The position numbers were made by a program, and so were the translations under genes. The notes beneath the pieces were generated by a model. That model ran no database searches. It was not told the DNA's origin and was given only the letters and a program-made list of their open reading frames with translations. From Agaribacillus aureus (GTDB taxonomy: Bacteria; Bacteroidota; Bacteroidia; Cytophagales; Cyclobacteriaceae), in NCBI GenBank assembly GCA_030442055.1, contig JAUJEB010000003.1, forward strand, positions 310,001 to 374,000: a stretch of 64,000 nt of DNA. The letters are read 5' to 3'. The first letter of the stretch is position 1. The number at the start of each line of letters is the position of its first letter. Below, piece after piece: positions 9,439-17,604 of this stretch.

Positions 9439-9773
9439 ATACCACCTCCCTGCCAAATTATTTTGGGAACCTGTTTCCACATTGAATTCCGTAGTTCTTT
9501 TACTTTATTGAGCACTACGATTCCGGCTTGTGTAAGCTGATAAAGGCGCTTCTCTCTTCCCCCCCTCCTGGTCGTGGCTCCCCCCATGTGAGATTTCAGG
9601 TAGCCTTTGTCTTCCAACCTTACCAAAGTTTTGTGCACAGAACTTATCATAATTTTTCGGTCTGTCTGCTTTTCCAGCTTGTCAAGAATGGATAAGCCGT
9701 AGGCATCATCGTATAGTATGGCGACTGTCAATAAAACGAGCTCTTCAAACTCTCCTAAATGTGATCCTTTCAT
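9435..9773 (-). CDS. PadR-family transcriptional regulator
   Basis: The 112-residue protein shows the PadR winged helix: EFEELVLLTVAILYDDAYG, the recognition region SSVHKTLVRLEDKGYL, and the wing RRGGREKRLYQLTQAG. It ends in a C-terminal dimerisation helix. An open frame upstream starts at 9866, but ATG 9773 (MKGSHLGEFEEL) gives the standard family start. The stop overlaps the permease start by 4 bp, so the two are translated together. The family normally represses its partner transporter until an inducer binds. A perfect 16-bp palindrome lies about 200 bp upstream at 9971-9986. Confidence 0.92.
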   Translation of the reverse strand: MKGSHLGEFEELVLLTVAILYDDAYGLSILDKLEKQTDRKIMISSVHKTLVRLEDKGYLKSHMGGATTRRGGREKRLYQLTQAGIVVLNKVKELRNSMWKQVPKIIWQGGGI

Positions 9774-9970
9774 GTTATTTGTTTCACCTTTGTCTTTAAA
9801 AGACGCCCAAAAAATTAAAAGGTTGCATTGTCCATAAAATAATTTGAAATATGAAGTGGCATCCACACATTAAGAGAATTCTGGGATCCTCATGAATATA
9901 CCTAAACGCTTCTTATCCCTGCATTCACATCATTAGGTTATTGGTGATCCACTTGGGTTTATGGGTGTTT

Positions 9971-9986
9971 CTATCATTAATGATAG
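9971..9986. promoter_or_regulatory. Perfect 16-bp palindrome upstream of the PadR gene
   Basis: CTATCATTAATGATAG is fully self-complementary. It lies 12 bp past the end of the histidine-phosphatase gene and about 200 bp before the PadR ATG. It could be a PadR operator or part of a terminator, but no T-tract follows on either strand. Confidence 0.3.
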
Positions 9987-9997
9987 CTTGACCGTCA

Positions 9998-10765
9998 TCA
10001 ATTGTCAGGAGATTTAATTTTTGCCAGCACGTTTATAGCCAGATATCCGTTTCCTCCCTTATTGACCAGTTTCCAACCGTCTTTTTTCAGGTATTTCATC
10101 ACATATTTATTGTGAAAACCATGGGCCACCAGAATGGCTTGACCGCTGTCTTGCGCCTGCCGTGCCAGAAATGCAGCATTTTCCCTGGCTCTTGACCTCG
10201 CCGCCCGGAAAGACTCTATCTGCTTGTCATTCAACCCCATCATCCAAAGAACTCTTGAGGCTCCGAGCCAGAATCCCAGTGGCAGCTTCATATTGATAAA
10301 GCCCATTACCTTTCGTTCAAACTCGCGAAAACGTTGATCTTCTATTAATTGAAGCTTATTTTTAAATAGCAGCTGCGCTGTATGTCTGGCCCTGTGTAAA
10401 GAGCTATGATATACTTTATCGGTTTTGATACCTTCCAGACAGTGAAGCTCCTCATTAAAAGGTATCACCCCCACAGAATCATAAGCTTTTACATATTCCA
10501 TGGCTGCAGGTCTTCTCCGCCAACCTTTTTTGTTAAGGTCAGGTTCGCCATGCCGTATGAGCAGTATCTGATGGATGCTATCAGAAGGGTCCTCAAAAAT
10601 GCGCAGGCATGTTCCAGGTTCCTGGTTACTGTAATACTTTTTTAAGGGTTTCAATGTATTTTGTTGAGCAATGGCATAATAACCCCAAAATAATGCGACC
10701 AATGCTACTATATATTTGACTGACAGACGACATACCGCTTTAAGATTTCCGGACAAGATTTTCAT
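9998..10765 (-). CDS. Exported histidine phosphatase (phosphoglycerate-mutase-like)
   Basis: The 255-residue product has a hydrophobic N-terminal segment (residues 15-34, ending AIAQ) that is a signal peptide or anchor. The catalytic motif of the histidine phosphatase superfamily follows: L-I-R71-H72-G73-E, where H72 is phosphorylated. A second-half arginine lies in HSSLHRARHTA, an acidic residue in REFERK, and the second histidine is H215 in VAHGFHN. This makes it an active branch-1 type phosphatase, probably periplasmic. The substrate is not predictable. A TTG start at 10783 is possible, but ATG 10765 gives a cleaner signal peptide. It seems to be a single gene. Confidence 0.85.
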   Translation of the reverse strand: MKILSGNLKAVCRLSVKYIVALVALFWGYYAIAQQNTLKPLKKYYSNQEPGTCLRIFEDPSDSIHQILLIRHGEPDLNKKGWRRRPAAMEYVKAYDSVGVIPFNEELHCLEGIKTDKVYHSSLHRARHTAQLLFKNKLQLIEDQRFREFERKVMGFINMKLPLGFWLGASRVLWMMGLNDKQIESFRAARSRARENAAFLARQAQDSGQAILVAHGFHNKYVMKYLKKDGWKLVNKGGNGYLAINVLAKIKSPDN

Positions 10766-10935
10766 GGTCCCAAAGATATGCAATATAAATTGGATGTTTG
10801 GTATGTTAACTTCAATTCAAAGCATCCGCCTGATTTAACGGTAGGCATATGAGGTCAACGGTATTTAACAAAAAATATCTTGCCCGCCAATGTCAAAATA
10901 TATATTCCCCGTTGGGTAAGTTTTAAATCCCCTAT

Positions 10936-11802
10936 CTATGGTGTTTCGTCTATTGTCCAGGTAGCAGCCACAGAAAGCTGTTCTTCAAATCCGGTGGGTG
11001 CCCACGGATATTTACCGGCTATTCTCGGGGGTTGGTTGCCCATTCCCAGTCCGCGGTTTATAGTTGCCTTTGACCTCTTGCGGAAAGGCACATTGTTTTT
11101 TTCAATAAAACTGCCATTTAGGTTACTTCGGATCATTTCTACTGCTGAATTTTCACCGGCAGAAGATTTGACATAGAGGTATGTCCCGGACTGGTAAGCT
11201 AACAAGGCGTCAGCAAACTTTTCCCCGTAAGCTATCATACGGTCATATCCGGTGTTTATTCTATTAGCAGTTGCTACCGTCTCCGGTGACTTCTCAGATA
11301 CGGCTACCAATTTTACCGTCTCATTGGCGAATTGTACTGCGTTATCTGACGACACGGTACGAAAAAAAGCATTGCCAACCGTTACACCTTCTGCTGTCTT
11401 TCGGTCATTGTAATCAGCTACCCGGGTCTCTGTAAAATTATACACAAAATTGGCCTCGCGGACCGGTGCAGACCGAAGTCCGCCAAGGTGTACGATAACC
11501 GGTCCTGAACCCGCATTTACCGGTACCTGAACCTTGAGTTCGGTATTGGTAACCGCTTCCACCAGGACAGCATTTTTCCCGTTAATGGTCACCTGATCCA
11601 GCTCGGAAATAAATCCACTGAAATTGGTACCGGTAATCACGATGATTTCACCACCGCTGCCGTGATTAGGGTTGACACCTGTAATTACCGGGCAGTCGAG
11701 GCAAACGTCTTCGGGATTTTCCTCACATGAGCCTAGCTGTAGCAATACTGTTAGGCTCAACATCACGAATAACTTGAATTTAGACGAACTCTTATTTTTC
11801 AA
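10936..11802 (-). CDS. IPT/TIG-domain lipoprotein
   Basis: The 288-residue protein has a lysine-rich n-region, a hydrophobic core and a lipobox ending LQLGSC, so it is a lipoprotein. Residues about 38-118 form an IPT/TIG immunoglobulin-like domain (GVNPNHGSGGEIIVITGTNFS, a classic pattern). The remaining 170 residues are not recognised. The start codon is TTG at 11802; the first internal ATG (11763) would remove all positive charge from the signal peptide, and an in-frame stop lies just upstream, so TTG is preferred. The gene has a TAnnTTTG element at 11886-11893 and three 21-bp repeats at 11914-11976 upstream. Confidence 0.75.
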   Translation of the reverse strand: MKNKSSSKFKLFVMLSLTVLLQLGSCEENPEDVCLDCPVITGVNPNHGSGGEIIVITGTNFSGFISELDQVTINGKNAVLVEAVTNTELKVQVPVNAGSGPVIVHLGGLRSAPVREANFVYNFTETRVADYNDRKTAEGVTVGNAFFRTVSSDNAVQFANETVKLVAVSEKSPETVATANRINTGYDRMIAYGEKFADALLAYQSGTYLYVKSSAGENSAVEMIRSNLNGSFIEKNNVPFRKRSKATINRGLGMGNQPPRIAGKYPWAPTGFEEQLSVAATWTIDETP

Positions 11803-11885
11803 ATTTTTGGAATTCTGTTTTACACTTTTACATAAAGGCTTATGTTGTTCGAAACCCAGTCATCGTTTTAAGTTTTATAACATGA

Positions 11886-11893
11886 CAAAACTA
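11886..11893 (-). promoter_or_regulatory. Putative -7 element (TAGTTTTG) of the IPT/TIG lipoprotein gene
   Basis: Reading the minus strand, TAGTTTTG matches the Bacteroidota -7 consensus TAnnTTTG at all fixed positions. It lies about 84 bp before the TTG start. No clear -33 TTTG is found at the normal spacing; the repeats at 11914-11976 begin 21 bp upstream. Confidence 0.4.
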
Positions 11894-11913
11894 AGGGAGA
11901 ATTCGAGGGAAGG

Positions 11914-11976
11914 ATTAACAGAATAGTTCCAAAAATTAACAGAATAGTTCCAAAAATTAACAGAATAGTTCCAAAA
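11914..11976. repeat. Three perfect tandem copies of a 21-bp unit
   Basis: Copies occupy 11914-11934, 11935-11955 and 11956-11976 and are identical; each contains the core AACAGAATAGTTCC. The 21-bp period is two helical turns, so the three copies face the same side of the DNA. They lie directly upstream of the lipoprotein -7 element, in a 319-bp gene-free stretch (11803-12121) that otherwise shows nothing coding. Confidence 0.9.
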
Positions 11977-12121
11977 ATCGCAAAAAACAGTAAACCGCCA
12001 TCAATTGTATAAACAAACACCTGGCCACCCGTAGAATTGAGGTGAAAGGTCAGCTACTTTAAGGAGCAGAAACAACCTTTTGAAATCCCAGAAGTAGTAA
12101 TTGCCAATCGTTCAATCCAAC

Positions 12122-15100
12122 TTATCTATCCGATAAGAATACTTGATTTCCATCGCCGTAATTGACTTTAATGGCCTTCATAAGATCATGGTTATTTCCG
12201 GCTAGTATGAATGTCCCGCGCTTTGTCTGAATTTTTGCGAGCTCTTTGGTGTCATGTCTTAGATAGAAGCCGCTCCGGGAATAGGGAACTGCCTCAAAGT
12301 TTCCCTTGCCGTCGCCAGCCAGGAAATTGCCGTAGCTCGCGTCATTGCGAGTGGTTTCCACCTCTGCTACATATAAATTGCCGGCGACAATAATATCCTT
12401 GTGACCATCCTGATTAAAGTCATCAGCAATGATACCATTGATACTTGAAATTTGAGCGGCATTGGGGAGCTTTCTAAATTCAAATTTATCTCCTCCCTTA
12501 TTTTCAATATAGGTGCTGGCAAAGGTCCAGGCCTGAAAGTGTACGGAGGCTTCTAAGTCATTGCTCGAATACACATCTACAAGCGAAGCATCCGCAAACG
12601 AGTTATAGTCCTTGTATTTGAGTTTAATGTTGGGGATTTGTTGAGAGGAACATTGCCTACCTCTTACAGGGTATTGCACACCATTGTTGTAATAACCTAA
12701 TACGATGTCCAAATGCCCGTTCTTATCATAGTCGTAGGCATAGACATCAAATGACTCTTTTTCATTTGCCTGGTATTTGTAATTCAATCCCAGGTTACCG
12801 GCCACCAAATCCAAGTCGCCGTCTTTATCAAAATCCTCCGCGATGATACTGTACCACCAACCTGTAGATTTTTCGAGTCCAAAATCATTTGTTTTATTTT
12901 CGAATCTCTTTCCGGTATTTTTCAGGAATGTGACTGGCATCCACTCTCCTACCACCACGAGATCCAGTTGCTCGTCCAGGTCAAAGTCAACCCATACCGC
13001 GTCTGTCACTAGTCCAGCTTCCAGCAAATGGGGCGCAATATCGGGTGTGACGTCTACAAAACTAACCTCTCCGTCAACCAACCCGTCATTTCTCAAAATA
13101 AAGCTCCTCGCAGGCAGGGGATACGATCTAGGCACAACCCTTCCTCCTACAAAAAGATCAAGGTCTCCATCGCCATCGTAATCCGCCGCTTTGACTCTTG
13201 AACCGCTGGAAAACATTTTGGGAAGGGCATTAACCGCCTTTTTAAAGTTACCCTGGCCATCATTAATATATAGCCGGTCGCGAAGTTCTTCAGCGCCTGC
13301 TTCAAATTCACTTCCACCGCTTACCACATATAGATCCAGATCCTTATCTCCATCGGCATCAAACAGGGTGGCGCCCATATCTTCTTTGTCCTTGTCCTCC
13401 AGCCATGCCCCGTTTTTTGCAACAGTGAAAGTACCATCATCATTTTGTAAATGTAATGCCCCCGCGCTATCTACAGCTGCGCCAATATAAAAATCCTGTA
13501 GTTGATCGCCATTAACATCGCCAACGGCCAGGCCAGGGCCATTCCTGGAATAAACGTGTGGAAGCAAGACCTCATACTGAAAGTCATTGTAGTTATTCTC
13601 CTGGTGCCTGTAGGTAATTCCCAATTTCTGGGTAGCATCTTCAAAAAGCGGCTTCTTTTTATCGGCCACCACCTGATTTACCGGCGGATTTTCGGCATTT
13701 TGATAATCAATCGCAACCACCTGATTTCCCTGTACATTGGTCAATGTCTGCGTTTTTCCATCGACCCAGGTCACTTTTATCTCCTCAGCTATTTTTTCAT
13801 CACCCAGCCCAAAGTGGATCGGGGGTTCTACCGATGATTGAAATCCCCTCGTCAGGGTATGCTGATGATGTTGCCTGCCGCTGCGGGTCTTAACCAAAAT
13901 CCTGGTACCGAGACCCAATGGATTTTTTTGATTTCCTTTTAATTTAATCCTCAAATGATTGCCAAGCTTCAAGTCGCTGACCTTATTCTGAAATATCAAG
14001 GAAGGTTCGCCGATATTATTGACGACGATATCCAGGTCCCCGTCGTTATCCAGGTCTGCATAGGCGGCTCCGTTGGAAAAGCCTTTGTGACTTAATCCCC
14101 AATCCTTGATGACGTTATCAAAAGTCAGATCACCGTTGTTTCTGAAGGCATAATTGTCAATCTTTTCAGAGGGAATATTCCTGCTGAGTTCCAAATAATC
14201 AAAGCTTTCTCTTGTCTTTCGATCGGCTTTATCTATTTTCTGAAAGTAATCCTTGTTATTAATATCTTTCCTGGTCCCGTTGGTAACGAAAATATCCTTC
14301 CACCCATCATTGTCTAAATCTGCAAACAAGCCGGCCCAGCTCCAATCGGTGGATGAGGTGCCGGTCAATCGGGCAACGTCACTAAAATGGGGAAGTCCGT
14401 CCTCTGTTATACCATTGTTGAGTTGCAGCGCATTTTGCATGTACTGATAGTGCATGCCTAGGCCGACAATCTCATAAAATCCTGCGGGATTCATACTGGC
14501 CATATTTGCTTTGTTTCTACGGTTATCTTCCGGTGTCATATCCATCTGTATGATATCCAGCAGGCCGTCGTTATTAAAATCACCAGCATCAGTACCCATG
14601 CCAAAAAAAGCTGTGTGTTGGGTTGTTTCCTTTATTTTCTCACTAAATGTACCGTCACCGTTGTTGAAATAGAAGTGGTCAGGAGAGGCAAAATCGTTGG
14701 AAACGTAAATATCTTCCCATCCATCGTCGTTGAAATCACCTACTGTTGCATTCAAGGATAATCCAAAATTGAGCAGGCCTGCTTCCGCTGTGACATCTTC
14801 AAACGTGCCATCCCCCTTGTTGCGATACAGTTTGTCGGAATGCTCAGGCTTCTTTTCATTCATTTTGAACTTGTAGGCAAAATTGATGGTTTTGAAGCTG
14901 GTATAGGGATAGTTGGCCACATATAAATCCAAATCGCCGTCGCGATCATAGTCAAAGAAAGTACCCTGTGTGCTGTGCCCCTCATCGGCGATACCCAGTT
15001 CCTCCGCCTTTTCCGTAAAGGTCGGGATCCCACCGGCTGAAGCTCCCTCATTGATGTACAGCAGGTTTTTAGTGGAAGCAAATTTTCCGGAGACACTTAC

Positions 15101-15514
15101 ATAAATATCCAGCCAGCCATCCGCATTGACATCGGCCATTGTAACGCCGGTAACCCACCGGTCATCACCAGCGACTTTTGATCGGTCGGTAATATCCTCA
15201 AATTGTAGCCCTCCTTTATTCAAATATAGCGTGTTTCTCACCCTATTTCCGGTGAAATAGATATCCTGGAGACCATCGTTGTTTACATCTCCGACCGCCA
15301 CGCCACCTCCCATGTAAATATAAGGGTAGGTAAAATAATTGATGACAGAGTCCTCAATGATATCGTTGGTAAAGGTTACGCCACTATGATCGGGGCTTAG
15401 CTTATCAAATATCGATACAATTTTTTCATCACGATCAGCTTCGGTCTCGCGCCCATCTTTAACGCAGGACGACATACACAGAATCAGCGAAATTGTCAAT
15501 ATGGTCAATCTCAT
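12122..15514 (-). CDS. VCBS/FG-GAP repeat lipoprotein with ASPIC/UnbV domain
   Basis: The 1130-residue protein has a lipoprotein signal MRLTILTISLILCMSSC (C17). Many repeats of the form DxNxDGxxDIY follow, the calcium-binding integrin-like FG-GAP/VCBS blades, in two blocks (about 50-500 and 640-1100). Between them, about residues 530-615, is an ASPIC/UnbV domain (KLGNHLRIKLKG, then GFQSSVEPPIHFGLG and EIKVTWVDGKTQTL). It probably forms surface beta-propellers that bind polysaccharide or protein. Such proteins are regularly found next to SusCD pairs in Bacteroidota. A TTG 15 codons upstream is ignored in favour of the ATG that starts the signal peptide. It lies beyond a terminator from susD, so it may have its own promoter. 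Confidence 0.88.
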   Translation of the reverse strand: MRLTILTISLILCMSSCVKDGRETEADRDEKIVSIFDKLSPDHSGVTFTNDIIEDSVINYFTYPYIYMGGGVAVGDVNNDGLQDIYFTGNRVRNTLYLNKGGLQFEDITDRSKVAGDDRWVTGVTMADVNADGWLDIYVSVSGKFASTKNLLYINEGASAGGIPTFTEKAEELGIADEGHSTQGTFFDYDRDGDLDLYVANYPYTSFKTINFAYKFKMNEKKPEHSDKLYRNKGDGTFEDVTAEAGLLNFGLSLNATVGDFNDDGWEDIYVSNDFASPDHFYFNNGDGTFSEKIKETTQHTAFFGMGTDAGDFNNDGLLDIIQMDMTPEDNRRNKANMASMNPAGFYEIVGLGMHYQYMQNALQLNNGITEDGLPHFSDVARLTGTSSTDWSWAGLFADLDNDGWKDIFVTNGTRKDINNKDYFQKIDKADRKTRESFDYLELSRNIPSEKIDNYAFRNNGDLTFDNVIKDWGLSHKGFSNGAAYADLDNDGDLDIVVNNIGEPSLIFQNKVSDLKLGNHLRIKLKGNQKNPLGLGTRILVKTRSGRQHHQHTLTRGFQSSVEPPIHFGLGDEKIAEEIKVTWVDGKTQTLTNVQGNQVVAIDYQNAENPPVNQVVADKKKPLFEDATQKLGITYRHQENNYNDFQYEVLLPHVYSRNGPGLAVGDVNGDQLQDFYIGAAVDSAGALHLQNDDGTFTVAKNGAWLEDKDKEDMGATLFDADGDKDLDLYVVSGGSEFEAGAEELRDRLYINDGQGNFKKAVNALPKMFSSGSRVKAADYDGDGDLDLFVGGRVVPRSYPLPARSFILRNDGLVDGEVSFVDVTPDIAPHLLEAGLVTDAVWVDFDLDEQLDLVVVGEWMPVTFLKNTGKRFENKTNDFGLEKSTGWWYSIIAEDFDKDGDLDLVAGNLGLNYKYQANEKESFDVYAYDYDKNGHLDIVLGYYNNGVQYPVRGRQCSSQQIPNIKLKYKDYNSFADASLVDVYSSNDLEASVHFQAWTFASTYIENKGGDKFEFRKLPNAAQISSINGIIADDFNQDGHKDIIVAGNLYVAEVETTRNDASYGNFLAGDGKGNFEAVPYSRSGFYLRHDTKELAKIQTKRGTFILAGNNHDLMKAIKVNYGDGNQVFLSDR

Positions 15515-15614
15515 AGTTATGGGTTCTCTGGGAATGTTGTTGAAACTTAAAGGGAACAAAATGGCCGAAGATCTTTTTTTACTGAATCTATGCTGCCTTC
15601 ATCCGCTTTTCTAT

Positions 15615-15622
15615 CAAAAATA
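15615..15622 (-). promoter_or_regulatory. Putative -7 element (TATTTTTG) of the VCBS/ASPIC gene
   Basis: On the minus strand TATTTTTG matches TAnnTTTG at all fixed positions about 100 bp before the ATG and downstream of the susCD terminator. No convincing -33 element was found, so this is tentative. Confidence 0.35.
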
Positions 15623-15732
15623 ACAATAAATAGGCAAGAACTTTTAAATCTTACCATTTTGTAAATGCTTTATGTGTTCTGGGATTGATACCCATCGAAT
15701 AACGCCCCTTATAGATCATAAAAAAGTTTAAA

Positions 15733-15770
15733 TTAACAAAGGCAAGAAAATGCTTTCTCGCCTTTGTTAA
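15733..15770 (-). terminator. Intrinsic terminator after the susC-susD pair
   Basis: TTAACAAAGGC at 15733-15743 pairs exactly with GCCTTTGTTAA at 15760-15770. After one mismatch, AGAAA and TTTCT extend the stem, leaving a 4-nt loop. It starts 22 bp after the susD stop, and the minus-strand sequence that follows is T-rich. It separates susCD from the VCBS gene. Confidence 0.8.
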
Positions 15771-15791
15771 AAAAGTCAGATATCGTAGGAT

Positions 15792-17537
15792 TTAATTGAA
15801 TCCATTGTTTTGTTTTAAGACATCCTTACCCTGAAGATCTATTTCATTTTGAGGGATTGGCAAATATTCGTTTTTATTAGCCGTGAAAGATGCCCCTGCA
15901 AAAGGTGAATTGAGGAATTGGTCCTCGTGTTGCAAATAGGCATTTAAAACATCACTGGCTATCCCCCAGCGTACCAGATCATAAAAACGATGTCCTTCTC
16001 CTGAAAGCTCCAATTTGCGCTCAAAACGTACGGCAGTTATTGCCTCATCCTGGTTGGCAAATGCGGTGTACGTATTAATAACATAGTTGGCAGCATCCGA
16101 ACCACCGGCATTCTGCACCGGTGAATTGATGGCTCTGGTACGTACTCTGTTCACCAAAGCGAGCGCAGCTGGCAAGTTGTTTAACTCAGCTTCCGCTTCT
16201 GCTGCCATCAGGAGCACATCCGCAAATCTGATGATGTTATAATTTACCGCTGTATAACCAGGTGTCCAGGAGCTGGCATCATTTTCGGTACCTTCTCCCG
16301 CCTGATAATACATAAACTTTTTAGGGGAATATGGTCCACCATAAGCCTGATCGCGAATCCAGTCAAATCCGGGGTGAGGTCCCCAATCCAAGAAAGGAAT
16401 ACCGCGTCGTCCGATTGAATGATCCAATCTTGGGTCAAGGTTGCCGTCATCCGGTGTGAAAGCATCACCGCTTTGCAATCCTAAATCGGTTACCAGGGCG
16501 TTGGCGGGATCGTTGTAGGAATTATCCAATAACGGTAACCCATTGGCATCGGTACGGAAAGAATTCGCCAGATCAAAGCTTGGCTGAAAGAAACCGCAAC
16601 ATCCACCCGGACGATCAGGTCCGGCTGTACCGTGTGGGAAATTCAGAACCATGTTGGCATTTGCATTCTGTACACTGCCCGTTCCCGCAGCCGCCTGGGC
16701 GGCAAAAACAGATTCCTCACTGTTATCATTAGTAGACCTGAAAGCATCGGCATAAAAAGGAACCAGGTCATAGGGTTGACCTCCGGTGGTTACACCGCTG
16801 GTGATCACCTGGTCAAATATCCCCTTGGCTTCAGAAAATTTTTCCTGAAACAAAAAGGTTTTACCAAGATAAGCGCCGGCAGCCCATTTATTTGCCCGCC
16901 CTACTTCAGACTGTGTTTCAGGCAGGTTATTAAATGCGAACTGAAAGTCCGCTTCTATCATTGGCCAGAGATCGGCATCGTTAGTCACAGGCTCAATCCC
17001 GTCCCAGCTTTCATCCACGTAAGGGGTATTATTAAAATTCTTTTTCATATCAAAATAATAATGCCCTCTCAAAAACCTGGCCTCCGCTATTATCCTGGTC
17101 TTCACAGCTTCAGAAACGCCTTCCTCCGCCATACCTGCCAATCTTATAGTAGAATTGGCCCTGGCTATTCCCTCATAGAGTATTGTATACTTCTGGGCCA
17201 CAGAGGAGTTGTTGGTTTGAACGCTAAATGCCTGAATTTCATTCACTTGCGATTGGTCACCGGCATTGGTACCCTTATTGGCATCCCCTCCTAAAACACT
17301 ACCCCAAAACCAGTTAGAGGCGTCCGAATAAAATGGATTTGCAATCCCGTTGGCGCCTGCCCTACCTAAAAGCATACTGTAAGTGGCGATCAGGGAGCCT
17401 TCCAAACCAGCCGCTGTAGACAGTTCAGCCTCTCCCAACGATCCAGTAGGAGCCACCTCCAGAAAAGAATCTTTACACGCCACTGTTGATATTACCAATA
17501 CCAAAAGTGTCAATGAGATTAACTTTGTTATTTTCAT
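15792..17537 (-). CDS. SusD/RagB-family surface nutrient-binding lipoprotein
   Basis: The 581-residue protein has a lipoprotein signal with lipobox STVAC (C21), then KDSFLEVAPTGS, the usual start of the SusD N-terminal domain. TPR-like helices follow, and the C-terminal region contains NYNIIRFADVLLMAAEAEAE, ALVNRVRTRA and FERKLELSGEGHRFYDLVRW, all hallmarks of SusD. It forms the lid of the SusC channel on the outer membrane and captures glycans or peptides. It lies 67 bp downstream of the susC-like gene in the same direction and is followed by a terminator. The ligand cannot be told from the sequence. Confidence 0.97.
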   Translation of the reverse strand: MKITKLISLTLLVLVISTVACKDSFLEVAPTGSLGEAELSTAAGLEGSLIATYSMLLGRAGANGIANPFYSDASNWFWGSVLGGDANKGTNAGDQSQVNEIQAFSVQTNNSSVAQKYTILYEGIARANSTIRLAGMAEEGVSEAVKTRIIAEARFLRGHYYFDMKKNFNNTPYVDESWDGIEPVTNDADLWPMIEADFQFAFNNLPETQSEVGRANKWAAGAYLGKTFLFQEKFSEAKGIFDQVITSGVTTGGQPYDLVPFYADAFRSTNDNSEESVFAAQAAAGTGSVQNANANMVLNFPHGTAGPDRPGGCCGFFQPSFDLANSFRTDANGLPLLDNSYNDPANALVTDLGLQSGDAFTPDDGNLDPRLDHSIGRRGIPFLDWGPHPGFDWIRDQAYGGPYSPKKFMYYQAGEGTENDASSWTPGYTAVNYNIIRFADVLLMAAEAEAELNNLPAALALVNRVRTRAINSPVQNAGGSDAANYVINTYTAFANQDEAITAVRFERKLELSGEGHRFYDLVRWGIASDVLNAYLQHEDQFLNSPFAGASFTANKNEYLPIPQNEIDLQGKDVLKQNNGFN

Positions 17538-17604
17538 AATCTTAATATTTTATACAAATACGTTAAGTCGTTAGACATATTTAGTTAATAATGAAGTTTG
17601 CTGA

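Noticed and set aside
16632-17294. Plus-strand open frame of 220 codons opposite the SusD gene
   Set aside because: The SusD reading frame is complete with all family motifs. The antisense frame has no domain and starts inside it.
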